NCBI RefSeq assembly: GCF_047496725.1
Contig: NC_132982.1
Coordinates: 5,845,001-5,909,000, forward strand
Origin: Anoplolepis gracilipes
Taxonomy: Eukaryota; Arthropoda; Insecta; Hymenoptera; Formicidae
DNA: 64,000 bases
Direction of reading: 5' to 3'
A program made the position numbers and the translations under genes. Under the pieces are notes generated by a model. The model worked only from the letters and a program-made list of their open reading frames with translations, did no database searches and was not told the DNA's origin. How positions within the stretch are numbered: position 1 is the stretch's first letter; every line of letters starts with the position of its first letter. Below, piece after piece: positions 1-13,200 of this stretch.

Positions 1-403
1 CAATTTATAATGAAGAAATTATGAACAAAGTGTCCTACGAAAACTTGATATTGACTTGAATCATCAATAAAACGCACATTTTTATTTAATGAGTAATAAA
101 TTGAAATGTAAAAGCTTGTGATATTTGAAGGTTTAATTCAACTTTTTTTGGTAATATTTTCTGATTTTACATACACATGTACATATATGTATAAAATAAT
201 TACAAATATTCTTGGCATTTTTTAAATCTCCTCTTGAAATTGTATGACAGTTTTCAGCAAAGAAACTTACTTTTTTTTTTCAATATTGTTCTTTTGTTTT
301 TTAAATTAATTCCTTTTTTAGTTTGAACGATTCATTCAACATGATAAACAATTGCGAGTAGTTACTGTGTGGATTTACTCTTATCGTTTCTAAATATACA
401 CAC

Positions 404-3400
404 CTTTTGTTTTAAAGGGTCTGGAGGGTTGCGAATACCCACGCGATCCATTTCCATTGACGGCCGCTACACGGAATTGATACCAATGTCCCGTCTTTAA
501 CCGGCCTCGAAGAGTCGCATGCGGCTTCGTCGATACGTGACAAACGGTCCAGGAACTTAGCCTGGACTCCAAGTATCTGGGACCGACGAGATGACGTTCC
601 TCCACTAGATATCGAACCGCGCTATCGTTTTCATTGGCAGATACATTGCTTATTCCTGGCCTGCCGTTACGCCACGTCAGAAGCACGAGGTTTCTTTTCT
701 GCTGTTGTATCTGCAGATTCTCCGGCACAGCTGGCAGATCTAATTTAAATATCATAATCCAAATAAGTTCATAGCAGGCTTATGATAAGCGATCTATTAA
801 GATTTACAAAGATTTTATCTGCGAAATTTTTTATTTGAATTTTTTGTAGCGAAAATATCAACGTAAATTATTGTTACTAAATTTTTATTATTAATATTAT
901 TTTAATTAACTATCAAATTACATATGTTAAAGTAAAGTCCATTTAAAAGAAAAATTAAAAATAATAATATAGCATGTGTGTGTATCATGAATATTTTTTA
1001 AAGCTTTGTTTTTGAAAACTCTTGTAACTATATAATTTTCAATTACAATGTGAAAAATAGTCTGCAAAATATAAAGAAATATAAATAAAATAAGAGAGGA
1101 GTCACAAGACACTGGTTGCTCTCACCATTTCGACTGTCCAGACCGATAGGATGCATGCACGTGATGCCACAATCATGGGAGCAACACTTTGCCAAATCCG
1201 GACAACGAGAATCGTCGACGCAGGCAACCAAACAGGCGGCTTCGAAAGGCGTCATGGACGTCCTCTCGGGGCAATAACCAGGTTTCGTATAATTCGATGC
1301 TAAGCAATTTTCTACGCACTACAACACAATGATAAAGTACAAAAAAAGATTTATAAAATTGATATTTGTTTTTAATATAATTCTTGATTTCCTGTTGTCA
1401 GAAAATATATTAATAAACAAATAATGTTAATTACATGAACAAATGTACAAATAAGTAAACATTGTTATAATTAATGTAATCGCTGTTTTAAAATCGTTCG
1501 ATGGTTAAATATGTGTCAATATTAATACATCAATATTTGAGTAATTAAATATTCAGATAGTCTGTTGGCAACATATTCCATCAAAAAATATTTTTGTTTC
1601 TCTTGTAGAATAAAATTATAAGCATACTCATAAGTTTAACGACCGGAGATTGTCGAAAGTAAATGACAAACACTTATCCAATTAGCTACTCTTATTTAAT
1701 TAATTCAACATGTTTGTCTTGAAATATGCGTAGCAGCGATAAGTGGCTCAGTTTTTGCACCGCGCATCATGATGATATTTTCATCGCCATCTTCATCACC
1801 GGAAGTTTAAGTCGAGATGCGGATGCAATGTCGATGACGCAGTGCAAAAACATTTAATGATGCGAAAGAAGCTGCTGCTTGAGTTCTCATCCCAGTTTTA
1901 AAACTAATAATACAGTTTACGCTGAATTTAGTTAATTTTTTTTATATTGATTTAATAGAAAAAAATAAAAGTAAAATTGATTAAAAAATGTATTGTTGTT
2001 ATAAATTTTAAAACAACCAATCAAATTTGCTATTGTAATTCAATTACAATGAATAGAAAACTAGGATATGTAGAATACTCTTAAGACACAAAATATTACA
2101 AATTTTAAGATTCGGCGATTAGAAGAAAGATGTTTAAAAAAAAATGTGTAAAAAATGTATCCTGTTTATAAAATTATTATTCACGAAAAAGCTGGTATAA
2201 GTCTAAAAATCTTACTTTTGCAGACTTGTACCATCATTTCGTTCAATGGTTCGTGTAAAGCTGTTTCTTCAACGCTCATTCCGCGGGCGGGTTTATCAAG
2301 GTCGACTCGGACTTCACCGCATGCCATCTTAATCGGAGCACTCTTGATCTGCTCCATCCGCGATCCGATCCGATCCGATCCGATCCGATCCGATCCAATC
2401 CCGTCGATACCGAAAAAGATACGGTCAATTGGCGGAAAAAAATAAAAATACAACAAATTGCCGCCGATATCGAGTTCTGCCGCGATTGAGAGCTTCCCTG
2501 CCATTTTCTTGGAAGCCAGTCCTCGCTACATAGTTACGAAACTGCCTCGCTCCTCGATTCCGTTCTTATGCGAAATGCGAGTCCGGGTTCTTTAAACGAT
2601 CCCCGAGGCGTATTCCTGATCGTCAGGATGAAGGTGCCTATTCATATATATTTCAACTTAATGCGCGTTCGAATTGGCGCGCGCTGCCGTGTTTTTATCC
2701 CGTCATTATTTTCGTACAATGTAGACGCGAGAGAGCCGGCCCGACGAAAGTCGATCGAAAAAATGCAACATATAAGATAAGCGCCGACGGCGCATTAAGA
2801 TGCATGATTACAAGCGTAATATGAAGTTCGCAAAGTTGTTAACGAGTCGTTAAGCTTAATAGCGTGAGATTCAGGGAAAATTTGCAAAGTCTTGTTATAA
2901 AGTAAGTGCATCATATCAAATTTTAAAATCGTGACTTTGTTAGCTTCGACGTAGACGTGCCGACGTCTGCCAGAAGAAGAATCTCGTTGATCGTTGTTGA
3001 TTGAAACGCAATGCACGTTTTACGCTTTATTTCACGGATCGGATCATCCTTTTGCACTCTACTGTCGTACAGTGACACGCGCGCATGTAATTATCGATGA
3101 CCCATAAAGAATCTTTTCTATGTAGGGAAACGTGTTATTCTCGCAAACGAGCGCATTTGACGAAGACGTTACGTGACATCTTACGCCATCACGAACATTG
3201 TAGCGTATGTAACCATCACATTATTGATGGTCATTTCAGACAACCAATAAAGCTAATTCTATATGACTTCTCACAAGCATATCATATATTACATTTGTTT
3301 TAACCTAAATAAGCAAAGAATAAATTCTAAGCAATAAAACTCGCGTAACCGCTATAAAATAGTATGAAAGATTTATAATTATTTTGCAAATAATTTATTT

Positions 3401-6400
3401 ATAAGTCATAATTCATATACAAACGGACAACAGCCTAAGTTGTTTAAATGCATTAAAGAGGTGACATTATTAATGACATGACATGGTTTATCGTTATGAG
3501 ATACATTAAATGTATATTAAGGATTATACATATATTCGATATTTAAATATGCATGACAAGAGGGAGGGAACAAGTATCGAATATTAATCTGATTGAAAGA
3601 GATGACTGCCAGTTACATGCGGCATATGAGTCGTACGATCTTTGTATGTTATACCTCCAGGCAAAATTTAAAAGTTGATGTTTAAAAAATAAAGTTTAAT
3701 ATTTGTCGACTTGCTCTGCGTTAATGTAATATAAGCGAAAATTGTCGCGTAAAGAAGAAAAGAAAAAAAGAAACGCATGCATCATACAAAAAAAAAAAAA
3801 AAATACAATGAAAAAACTAAGAAAGTAAAACAACAAAAAATTTACATGAACTGTTTAAAATTTTAGTGTCATTTAAACGCAAAAAATTATGTACTTAATT
3901 AGTCAAAAAAAAAATAAAAGAAAAATTTATTTATTTTTTTACTTTTTTCCTTTGACGTTTTATTTTACGTTTACGTCATGATTAATAATATACGTTGATA
4001 TTAGGGATCTTAGAAATTCAAAGATCGGACAACATCACAGTCGAGTCCTGCCGCGGAACCCCATGAGATTTCCAAAATGGCGAATCGCTGGAGAAGGTCC
4101 AGAAGTATTCCATGCAGTTTGACAACAGGAGCGTGCACTTGATATTGTGCTGCTGTTATGACCGCGATGTATAATATATCATTGCGACAGTCGGGAAAAC
4201 TGGTTCACTTATTTTCTGGTTAATTTATTGGCCTACTTTTTACAGAGGGAATCGAGCTGAGTTGAGTAGAACAAATCCGCGACTTCATCATCGTCGATCG
4301 ACGACGGTGCTCGCCCAGGGCTGTTGACCAACTAAATAAAGTTCCCCCAAGGATTTTCTCGAGGATCACATCTCGTTGATAGCATTGCGATCGGCATTGT
4401 CGCAAAATTATATATAGGGCAATACACTTTACAGACTCTATTCTCTTTTCCTGGGAGACTCCTTCACACAAGCTCCCGAGAATCTGCGCCGATCGTACTG
4501 CAGAACGAAATCGCGCGATATTTTATATAATAAATAGAATTTAATTTATTAAAATCTATTTATTATATAAAATACAATAGATATGGATATAAATGTTTAT
4601 ATATTTAATTTTTGATTTAATTTTTTAAAGCATTTCCAGAAAGAAATATTTTAATAAATTAAATTCTGTTTAATCATCTACAAATCAAATACAAGAGAGA
4701 AAATGAATCTAAGATTAATCTAATCACAGCTTAATATCTTAAATAATTTTAGTAGATAATTTTTTATAGCAGATTATATTTCAGATAATTTAGAAAGCAT
4801 GATACATATATTATATTTATAATGTATAAGGCAACATAGTATCTTTCTTTCTCAAATATACTTTCCGTAAAAATGCAAACGCATGTTATTAATAACATCG
4901 ATTAATAACTCTGCTTCCGCATTTCATTGTTGGCCAAGATTTATTGCAAGTCAAACAGAAATATTACATCTCAGTATCTTAGTAATATTTCTGAACTTTA
5001 TTATTATTTATCATTCAAGTTGCTTTACTTCAAACGGTACATAATTTGAAGAGAAAAAAATATAATTTTAGAAATTAAAAGAATATAAAAACATCTGGAC
5101 CGCAATTTTAGAATTTTCTTATATTTTTTCTGATATCTTTTTAATGTTATAAAACATTCTTAGTTTATCTCTAAGATCTCAATTCTTTTTGTAAATTATT
5201 TTTTAACGAGAGTGTAAATTGTAATATGTAAAATTATAGCTATAGGATATTGTAACAGAACAGATAAAATAAAATACATAAATACTTTGGAGTTATCATG
5301 AATCTCTCTTTATAGTATATATAAATCTCTGTGTATGTAATACTGCAAGAGAGTTTAATTTAAGTTTCTATTTATCATTAACAGGAATTCCATTCTCTAG
5401 AGCAATGTAACGCCTATGTGTGATTCGATGATATCAGATAATAAGAGCAATAGAAGGAGCACTATTATGTAGGCTGATACGATAATAAATACCATCGATA
5501 TTGTTACGAAATAGGACATTGATTATTATTTGCTATATTGTTGTATCATTCTATTTATATTCAGTCTCATTGTAAATTATAAATAAATATATATATATAT
5601 ATTTATAATTAAATATATATATATATATATGTATATATAAATCAATCGGATAAAATTAATATCACATGTTTTTTCAAGGTTAATTAAAATTGGTAATATT
5701 ATATTAAACAATTTTTATTTTATTACTCATTAACTCAATGTATTAGAAATTTAAACTTTGTTAATAAAACCTAAATGCAAAGATTTAATTTTCTAAATAA
5801 AAAAATTTTTAATATATTTAATTTCTTTATTATTATTATTTTTTAAATTATAATTTGCTGTAAGCATTTTCTAAATAGATATTTCTACATGTATACATCT
5901 GTGTGGATGGCTGGATATAATAATTGAAAAAATTAAAATAAATACATAAATAAATTCTATTTTAAGGAAAGCAAATATTAATGTTAAAATAATTTTTAGA
6001 CACAAAATTTAAAAAATACAGACTACAGACTTAAAAGATTAAGGCATCCCGTCGCGATTTTCTCTACGTTTTTTTCGATACGCATCAAAGGAAGTAAAGT
6101 GGACGATCGACTGTTTCGCAACGCTCGCATCGTGAGTGATAATCGTCTCCAGGACATAAAAGGGTGAAAAGAGCAAATCGAAGTGAGCGAACAACGCGAT
6201 CTGATGAAGCGTCGTCACGATCGAAGAATTAACTTGGCCGATGCACGCCGAGATCATCGAGTGATATCTGAGGCAATCGCGCGGATCAAAGTATACAAGA
6301 AGGCTAATGAAGTTCACCAGATCTCGCTCTTCTCTCCTTCTCGCCCTCCGCATCGACCGAGCCGAAGGCGCGCAAGGGCCGATCTGTTCCAGTCGAGAGC

Positions 6401-9400
6401 TTCTTCGTGAAGATCGAAGCACGCGGCCGTCGTGAAGTGATCGCGAAGATCAGGGTATGGCAGGAGACTAATGTAGTCCGCCGCGAAGATCGGCGATAGT
6501 GTCGATCGGCAATACTGAAAAATCATGCAAGCCGATCGTTGCTTCTTCTTTCCCCGCTTTCCTTTAGGAGCCCATCTCTTTCTCTCTTTCTCTTTTTTTC
6601 TTTTCTTTCTCTTTCTCTCACATCGGTAGGCTACCCCAATTAAAGACTTCGCGGTTTGAAGTATTCATTAAGATCGGTATGGTCGAGGCGGCCTTCGATC
6701 GAAGTTCATCGCAAGAATTGGCTGGCCGGCGATCGTCGTCGTTAAGAAAATTATATTGCCCATTGGCGTTTTGCCAGTGTCGTTTTCTTCTCGCTTCTTC
6801 TTCATCTTCTTCTTTCCCTTGCACTTCCCTTTATTCTTTCCACCGCGACGACACCGATAATTAACAATCGAAAGAGCGCCGCGTGCGGGACTTGCATTTG
6901 ATCGGCGAACGGTGGAGTTCCCGGTGGAGTTCTCCGCGATATAACGAACGCGCTAACGAAGTCGATTGTTATAACGGCGAGGGTTTATCTTTTTTCATCA
7001 TCATACTAAAGGACGCCGCCGCATTGAGATATCGAGGAATTCATGCCCGTTTATTAAACGATACTTTCCAAAATGAAGTTTCGCAATGACAATCACGCTA
7101 ATGAAGTTAATTGTAATAACAGCATGCGTCGCATTTCTTTGCTTTCTCTTTTTTCCTCTTCGATTTCTTTAATATTTCTCTTAACATGCGGGCAGAAAGT
7201 TACCAGTGAAATTCCGCTTGACGGTCGCGTTAATAAAATTAATTATGGTATATGGTAATTATTTTTTTCTTCGTGCTCTTTCACTTTTTTTATATTGTTA
7301 AATAATCAATAATTAATATCTTCGATAAGATGTCGTGTGATTCATATCCTGGCATTTACATTTGTCCGTCTTAATATTCTTAACTTGCTAACGAAGTTCA
7401 ACGGCCACTATTACGTCAGCTAATTATAGTAACAGTGAGCGCTATTAAAAGAATGCGGAAGATTACATAACACAGGTCGCGTGAAGATAAAAATGCGGCG
7501 TGATTAATTTAATAGAACGTATTCGACTAGAATGACGATGAATGCTTTATAAATATACTTCACATACCAAGTGACACAAAAACATACCAATGAATGCAAA
7601 CTGAAATATAAGCCAAAAGATAAAATTATTTTTATAAATTAAAAACATACTAATCTTAGAACAGAAACTTCCTATTCTAACTTTATTCTTAAAATGATTG
7701 GAAAAGTAATGGTTACTCTATTAAATTGGTACGTTGAATACTACGCTATACTTTTACCAAGGAAATTAAAGTTACCAATATAATTTATATTGATCTATCC
7801 TATGTGTCGATCAATAATTACGTATAAGATTTAATGGAGGAGATGGTAAAGGTTCAGCAGAAAAATAAGAGATAATAATTAACGAGTTTACTTTCGTACA
7901 AAGTAATCGTCTCTATAACAAATCTTATGAATTATTTCATTTTTGCACAGAAAAAAAGAATATTCTTATTTTGACAATATCTTTAGTTTCAAAATATAAA
8001 TCTTGAAATGAGATTAGATTGCGTTAAGCAAAGAAAATTTGCTTGGATGAAGACATTTTATACAGTTCAACCAAGAAAAATATATTCTTATTATTTAAAA
8101 ATAATTTTCTTGAATGGAGAGGAAAAAATGTTGGATAGAGAATAACATATGTTTAAATCGAAGATTATAATTTTCTTAGAGTTACAATAATTATTTTATT
8201 CTTGAAATGACAAGTATTGAAATAAGATTATAATATTGTTAAAACTTAAGGCTTTTAAATTCTTCCAGGAAGATTATAAATTGTTGCGTATATATGAAAC
8301 AATGAACGCGTTCATATGAGTATATAAGTTTTGACTTGACACTTACTTTTTTCTGTGTGTGCTCAATCTCTTTCATAATTATAATATATCTCGCTAACTT
8401 CAATATTTGTCTGCAGCAGATATCGATCGGAAGCACGAAGGACTTAATTTCGTCTTCAAAGACGATCGAAGACAGAAACGGTGAGGAAAACGAAGAGTCT
8501 CGTTCGCGAAATTCTCGAAGCACACCGCGAATATACACGCGGTACAGACGAATGCCATTCGGAGGATTGATTGTAGGTGCTTCGGGATAGGAACCTGTTT
8601 TCGACAATGTCGAAAGATACGTTTCTAGTACACCATAGAGACGCGTATCCGGACTTACAAGTGCGTTGCCGCTCGCGCGCGCAACCCTTTTATAGGCCAT
8701 TACTTCGGGACTTTATTGCCGGTCGCTAGTCAGAGCTCGGAGGCTATCTCTTCGTCATTTCTCCTCGTCCACCCTGCCCATCGACGGCTCTCCGAAATCA
8801 TTTCGGGACCGTAATGACATGTGTATGCATGCTGGCAAAAAATACAAACAATAATGTGCATCGAGACCACCGGTGAGTTACTAGTTAAGTCAATGAGTGT
8901 CATTGCTTTTTCATTATCGACCGATGCCAATTAAAGTTAATGTTTTATTCTCTCATTATCTCTTAGTAGATATGCTTTATTTTCTTGTGACGTGCACTTG
9001 TGATATGCAGAGAGATAGTCTCAGAAACACGAGATGCTGTTGCAGGAATTGGAAAAACTACGATTCCATTCAAAACATGCAAAAATTAACACACTATGTC
9101 ACTTTTTTTAAAAACACAATAAATAAAGATATAATGTCAATATATTTTTCTTAGAACACTTTTATCAAAGTTATTGCCAACCGCGATTAAAACGTTGATT
9201 AAATCGTGCTTTCCACTCGCTAAGAAACATCCGGGTTTTTTTTTTCCTTTCCTGGAAACTGCGAATTTTCTTTTGACTCAAGATGTGGCCCAAATAAGGT
9301 ATTATCGATCCACCGTTGTTGACCGCCGAATTAGCATCGTCCGAGTCAAGTCCCACGGCCGATGGCACGGCGTGCCTCATAAATCGTCGAGCGTGACGAT

Positions 9401-10209
9401 GATTCAAGTGGGCGCGGACTCAGGGACGCTCGGGATTCGCATAACTAATTACACGCGAACGAGAACCCGCAAAACCTGGACAAGCCTCGGATGAATCATC
9501 GACGAGCGCGTCTGTGCGACTCTCGGGAGGCGACAATGCATTGCGGGAAACCAGTTTATTTAGCGACGCTATCGAGTGTCGAATCGGCCATCGAAATTAA
9601 AATCGATCTCCACTCGGACAGCGGCGTGCACAATATAGCGCGTTGATTAATCGAACCGATTATTTCGGCTGATTGCGACGCGCAGATCGTTGCTATAAAC
9701 GCCAACAACGATCGAGCTTGTCGAGGAATAATGGTTGTTCGATGCGATGCTAATAATCTACCCTGTGACGTTAATCCTTTCAAGTATTAATATTTTGACA
9801 ATTAATATTTTCTATGCGATGTTTATTAAATAGCTCTTTGCATAAAATGCGTTTGCGCGTGCAAATGTTTCTAATAAGATTTAAAACGTCAAAAAACTGT
9901 TTATATACGAAAAATATTTTCCATGTATTAATAATATTTTATATTGGAATTTATAGCTTATATAAGAGATTGAAGAACAATGTTATTTGTAGATACAATA
10001 TATTATCAGTAATAACAATATTACAGATGTTAATGAGATGAAATAATTGTGCAGTTGCACAACACGTGCCCTCATCGTACATACCTCATCCGGATAATTC
10101 TCTCCGCATCGAGCATCACATCTGGCCACTCTAATAGAATCGTATTCCTCGACAAATCGCGTCCATGATGCCAAACATCCTGGTAGCAGTAACCCCCACA
10201 GCCACCATT
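404..10209 (-). CDS. Kal1: Anosmin-1 (Kallmann protein) gene, N-terminal exons, partial
   Basis: Anosmin-1 is a secreted extracellular-matrix protein that acts in axon guidance and cell migration. Three exons are seen on the minus strand. Exon 10085-10209 encodes a hydrophobic, signal-peptide-like stretch (WWLWGLLLPGCLA) and then a Cys-rich start (VARCDARCGENYPDE). Exon 1126-1318 encodes Cys-rich sequence and a WAP four-disulfide core (FEAACLVACVDDSRC, then CCSHDCGITC). Exon 404-739 encodes a fibronectin type III domain ending WYQFRVAAVNGNGSRGYSQP, very close to vertebrate anosmin-1. Splice phases agree: the WAP exon ends AAT+G and the FN3 exon begins AT, making Asp. The first two exons are phase compatible, but vertebrate anosmin has more Cys-rich sequence between them, so an exon in the 8.8 kb intron may have been missed. 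No in-frame ATG lies in the first exon, so the start codon is in an unlocated upstream exon. The remaining FN3 repeats must lie left of the window. Confidence 0.85.
2362..2396. repeat. Short tandem repeat of GATCC, about seven units
   Basis: Seven consecutive copies of the 5-mer GATCC are visible, followed by a degenerate unit. The repeat sits in a CpG-rich block inside the Kal1 intron. Confidence 0.95.
4519..4575. repeat. AT-rich palindrome with ~19 bp arms
   Basis: The arm ttttatataataaatag at about 4522 is matched by its reverse complement ctatttattatataaaa at about 4556, with a 17-base loop. It is probably a remnant of an inverted-repeat element or a simple-sequence hairpin, and it lies inside the Kal1 intron. 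Confidence 0.75.
8687..8695 (-). promoter_or_regulatory. Possible TATA box on the minus strand in a CpG-rich patch
   Basis: The minus strand reads TATAAAAGG, followed by very CpG-rich sequence with a GTAAGT donor-like site about 35 bases downstream. It could be an internal promoter in the Kal1 intron. The match is short and no downstream gene was recognised. Confidence 0.2.
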
Positions 10210-13200
10210 CTGCACAGACATTGTTATTAACTATCCAGTATAATTAATGGAAACATATTTTTTCTTTGTTTATAATATGTTGTTTATTATGTTATATAAA
10301 CATATAATTTTAAAATCAAAATATTTCGCAAATTATAATTTTTTAATTGTTTATCGTCGTCTATATACTTAATATTTTATTAAATTTCTTACTATATATA
10401 CTTTCTAAATAAACGGCCAATACTATTATCATATGTTTTGATTAACTAGGAATTATATAAAAATTAATTAAAAGATCGAAAATATAAAAATAGAAGGAAA
10501 AATCTATTATATAAAAAATTACTATAGAATAGAAATTATAAAATATAGCAAATGAAAATAGAAGAAATTAAAAAATGCAAATTAAACAAGAAATGGAGAT
10601 AGAAATTAATTAAAAAATAAAAACAAGGAAATAAATATTAAAGATATGTTTTAAAATATTAAGAAGGATTCTTAAAAAATACAGACAACTATATTGACAA
10701 CTGTAACAAGATTTAACAATAACTTTGTAGAATATTAATAAATACATATTCACAATTTTAATCTGTTTTTTAAAAATCTTTCTGTCTCCTTTTCTCTCTC
10801 TTTAAAATATAAATTAAAATCTTAAAAATATAAATTTCAGAATTTTTACTTCTTTGCATCATTTTCACTTTTAATTATACCAATGCTTATACACAATATT
10901 TGTTTATCAGCACTTTGTACTTCCTCATTACACATTGCATATCTATTTGCTATTAACATTACTTCCACGGCAGTAGCTCTGAAGGAGTATGATACGTAAA
11001 TGTATGCCGTTAGTGTATATTACTGGCTGAATATGATTAGCTCCGAGCGTCATTTAGCTCATCTCAGGAATTTATTTTTTTTATTCCTCGCGCATCAAGA
11101 GAGAACGAGCTATTCGCCACCACTATCCGTACAGTTCTCGGAGATTGTTTCTCCCTTTTAGCACAAAAGTATACGATTCATACGATCGCGTACGTTCGTT
11201 CGATCGCGATCGCAATCGCGGGATATATGCTACCTGCGCCGATTCCACGCGCCTCCTCGGAATTCCGATTGGATCTTGTCGACAAGAAGGTAGAAGTCGA
11301 TCGCGTCCGCTTTTTCACGTAAATGCAGAGACCGGAATGATACGACGGAGATCACGTGAAAGATGCACGGACACCGGCGATGATCGCGATCGATCATGTC
11401 CGTATGAATAAGCGGGAAAGCAAGTAAGGAATAAGATCTGCAAGTCAATTTCTTTGCGTGGATATCACTAATAAGAGAAAAAGGATATATGTGAAAAAAA
11501 TGTGAATTCCCGACATTATTAAATAATTAATTTTTTTATTCTTCAAACTAATTATAAGAATGTTAATGATAATTTTTTTATTTGCAATATTTTTATCCAA
11601 TCTATCAATTATGTTGAACTTATGCTATCATATTATTATAATTGAAATGTTATATTAAAAAGATTAAAACTTGCATTTTTTTTTTATCGTAATTATAAGT
11701 TTTATCATTATATCATTATATATACAATAGTTTTATAAGAATTAAACGTATATTTATAATAAAAATATATTATATTAGTCACAATGTAATATAACAATTT
11801 TATGTCATCTTAATTTTGTTAATTTGCCTATAAACATCAACTGAATATTAATACACGATTAATTCGTGTTACGACATCGGTCGTCAAAGAGAACCGCGTT
11901 TGTCGGTGACTTCAATGCCTTCTCTCACCGAGAAGGACGTGCTCGTCCTGAGAGAGTGGTCGAGAAAGAGTCGCCGGTTACCAGCGACAATCGAACGTCA
12001 CAGACATGACGACCCCTTAATTTTTTGCCGGCTGTCAATTCGCGCGTTTAATAGCCCGACTTCAGCCGGTTAATTAATGCGCATCTCTTGAAAGCGTGTT
12101 CAAGTACCGGCGCTTTATTCTATAATGTGCGAGTATACTCCTGCTGATAATTAAAATTATTATACTTCTCGTTGGGAAAGTATAATAATGCTGTCAATTT
12201 TGCTCGATAAGAATAAAATTCATTATTTAAATTCTGACAAATTAACATCTGATTGAGCGGATTAAGCGGTTATTAAATCGACAACATTTTGCTAATTTCG
12301 ATAAATTGATTAATTTTTACTTTTTTCTGTCTTATATAATTCTTCCTTTATTATTATTCTTTTAGTTAGTGCATCTTGCACATACGATTGAAATGGAAAT
12401 TTATGACTCATGCATTTATTCCTTAATACCAGCTGGATTTATTCCACGTCTCTAATCTTACCGATAATTCCTGTCTCAACGTTCTTCTTGCTCATTACGC
12501 TTATCTCAATGTCTTTCGCAGGAAAGTACGCTATGCGTTTTGGAATGCGCACATCACCTGATATCCCTGAGATATTAGCCTTGCAGCTTTGCAAATATTA
12601 TATGCTAGCATGGTAAGATTGCTACTAATTTAAGAAATTAATTGTATGATATTTTCTCTTTTCATTTTTTTCATATGATTTCAAAACGTTATAACAAATA
12701 TTTTTATTATTATTGATTTGAAGTTGAAAAATGTTTGCATCTAATCGTATTACTTATATTTTTATGATTCTGTGATTGGAATACATTTAATTTAATCTTT
12801 TTTTTTTAATTTTTACGTATGTATCTAAATGCAAGTTTAAAATTTTTTTAAATTACAATAAATACTTGCTTAATCTTATTATGTTTAATATTTCTTGTTA
12901 GATAATGTAAAACTTTAAATTTATCGATATTAAATATTTTCTTGATAATTTTAAATTAATTTAATAACTTGATTGTATTTCTTAAAATGTTTGATGACAG
13001 CTTTAATCTGTATAATTTACTTTGATCGTAATCTTCAATTTTCAGTAATAAGGGAATACTTCAAGGGTTCGAATGTGCTACTCTGGGAAGCTTTGAGTTA
13101 AAACGGTACTTTGGTAAGACCGGAGTCTGTAAGTGGTTCTCGTCAATCCACTTTAGCTTTTTCACTTGAATACGCGAAATGTCTTATTTCATATCATACT

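Larger units (their letters stand above)
1319..10084 (-). other. Large Kal1 intron, 8.8 kb, no confident gene
   Basis: This stretch separates the signal-peptide exon from the WAP exon of Kal1. Most of it is AT-rich. CpG-richer blocks lie around 2250-3200, 4020-4500, 6030-7250 and 8400-9780. They contain short open frames on both strands, but none shows a recognisable domain. I looked on the minus strand for the missing Cys-rich anosmin exon and found no convincing candidate. Minus 4220-4471 has a few cysteines but no clear match. Confidence 0.6.

Noticed and set aside
8239..8700. 153-codon minus-strand open frame in the Kal1 intron
   Set aside because: No recognisable domain. The 3' half is AT-rich Lys/Ile sequence, and a plus-strand frame covers the same island.
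11915..13110. Possible plus-strand exons (short frame at 11915-12073, acceptor/donor-bounded segments near 12521-12614 and 13045-13110)
   Set aside because: Individual pieces have splice-like borders and weak coding flavour (LREWSRKSRRLP slightly recalls CRAL-TRIO N-termini), but they do not join into one frame with a known domain.
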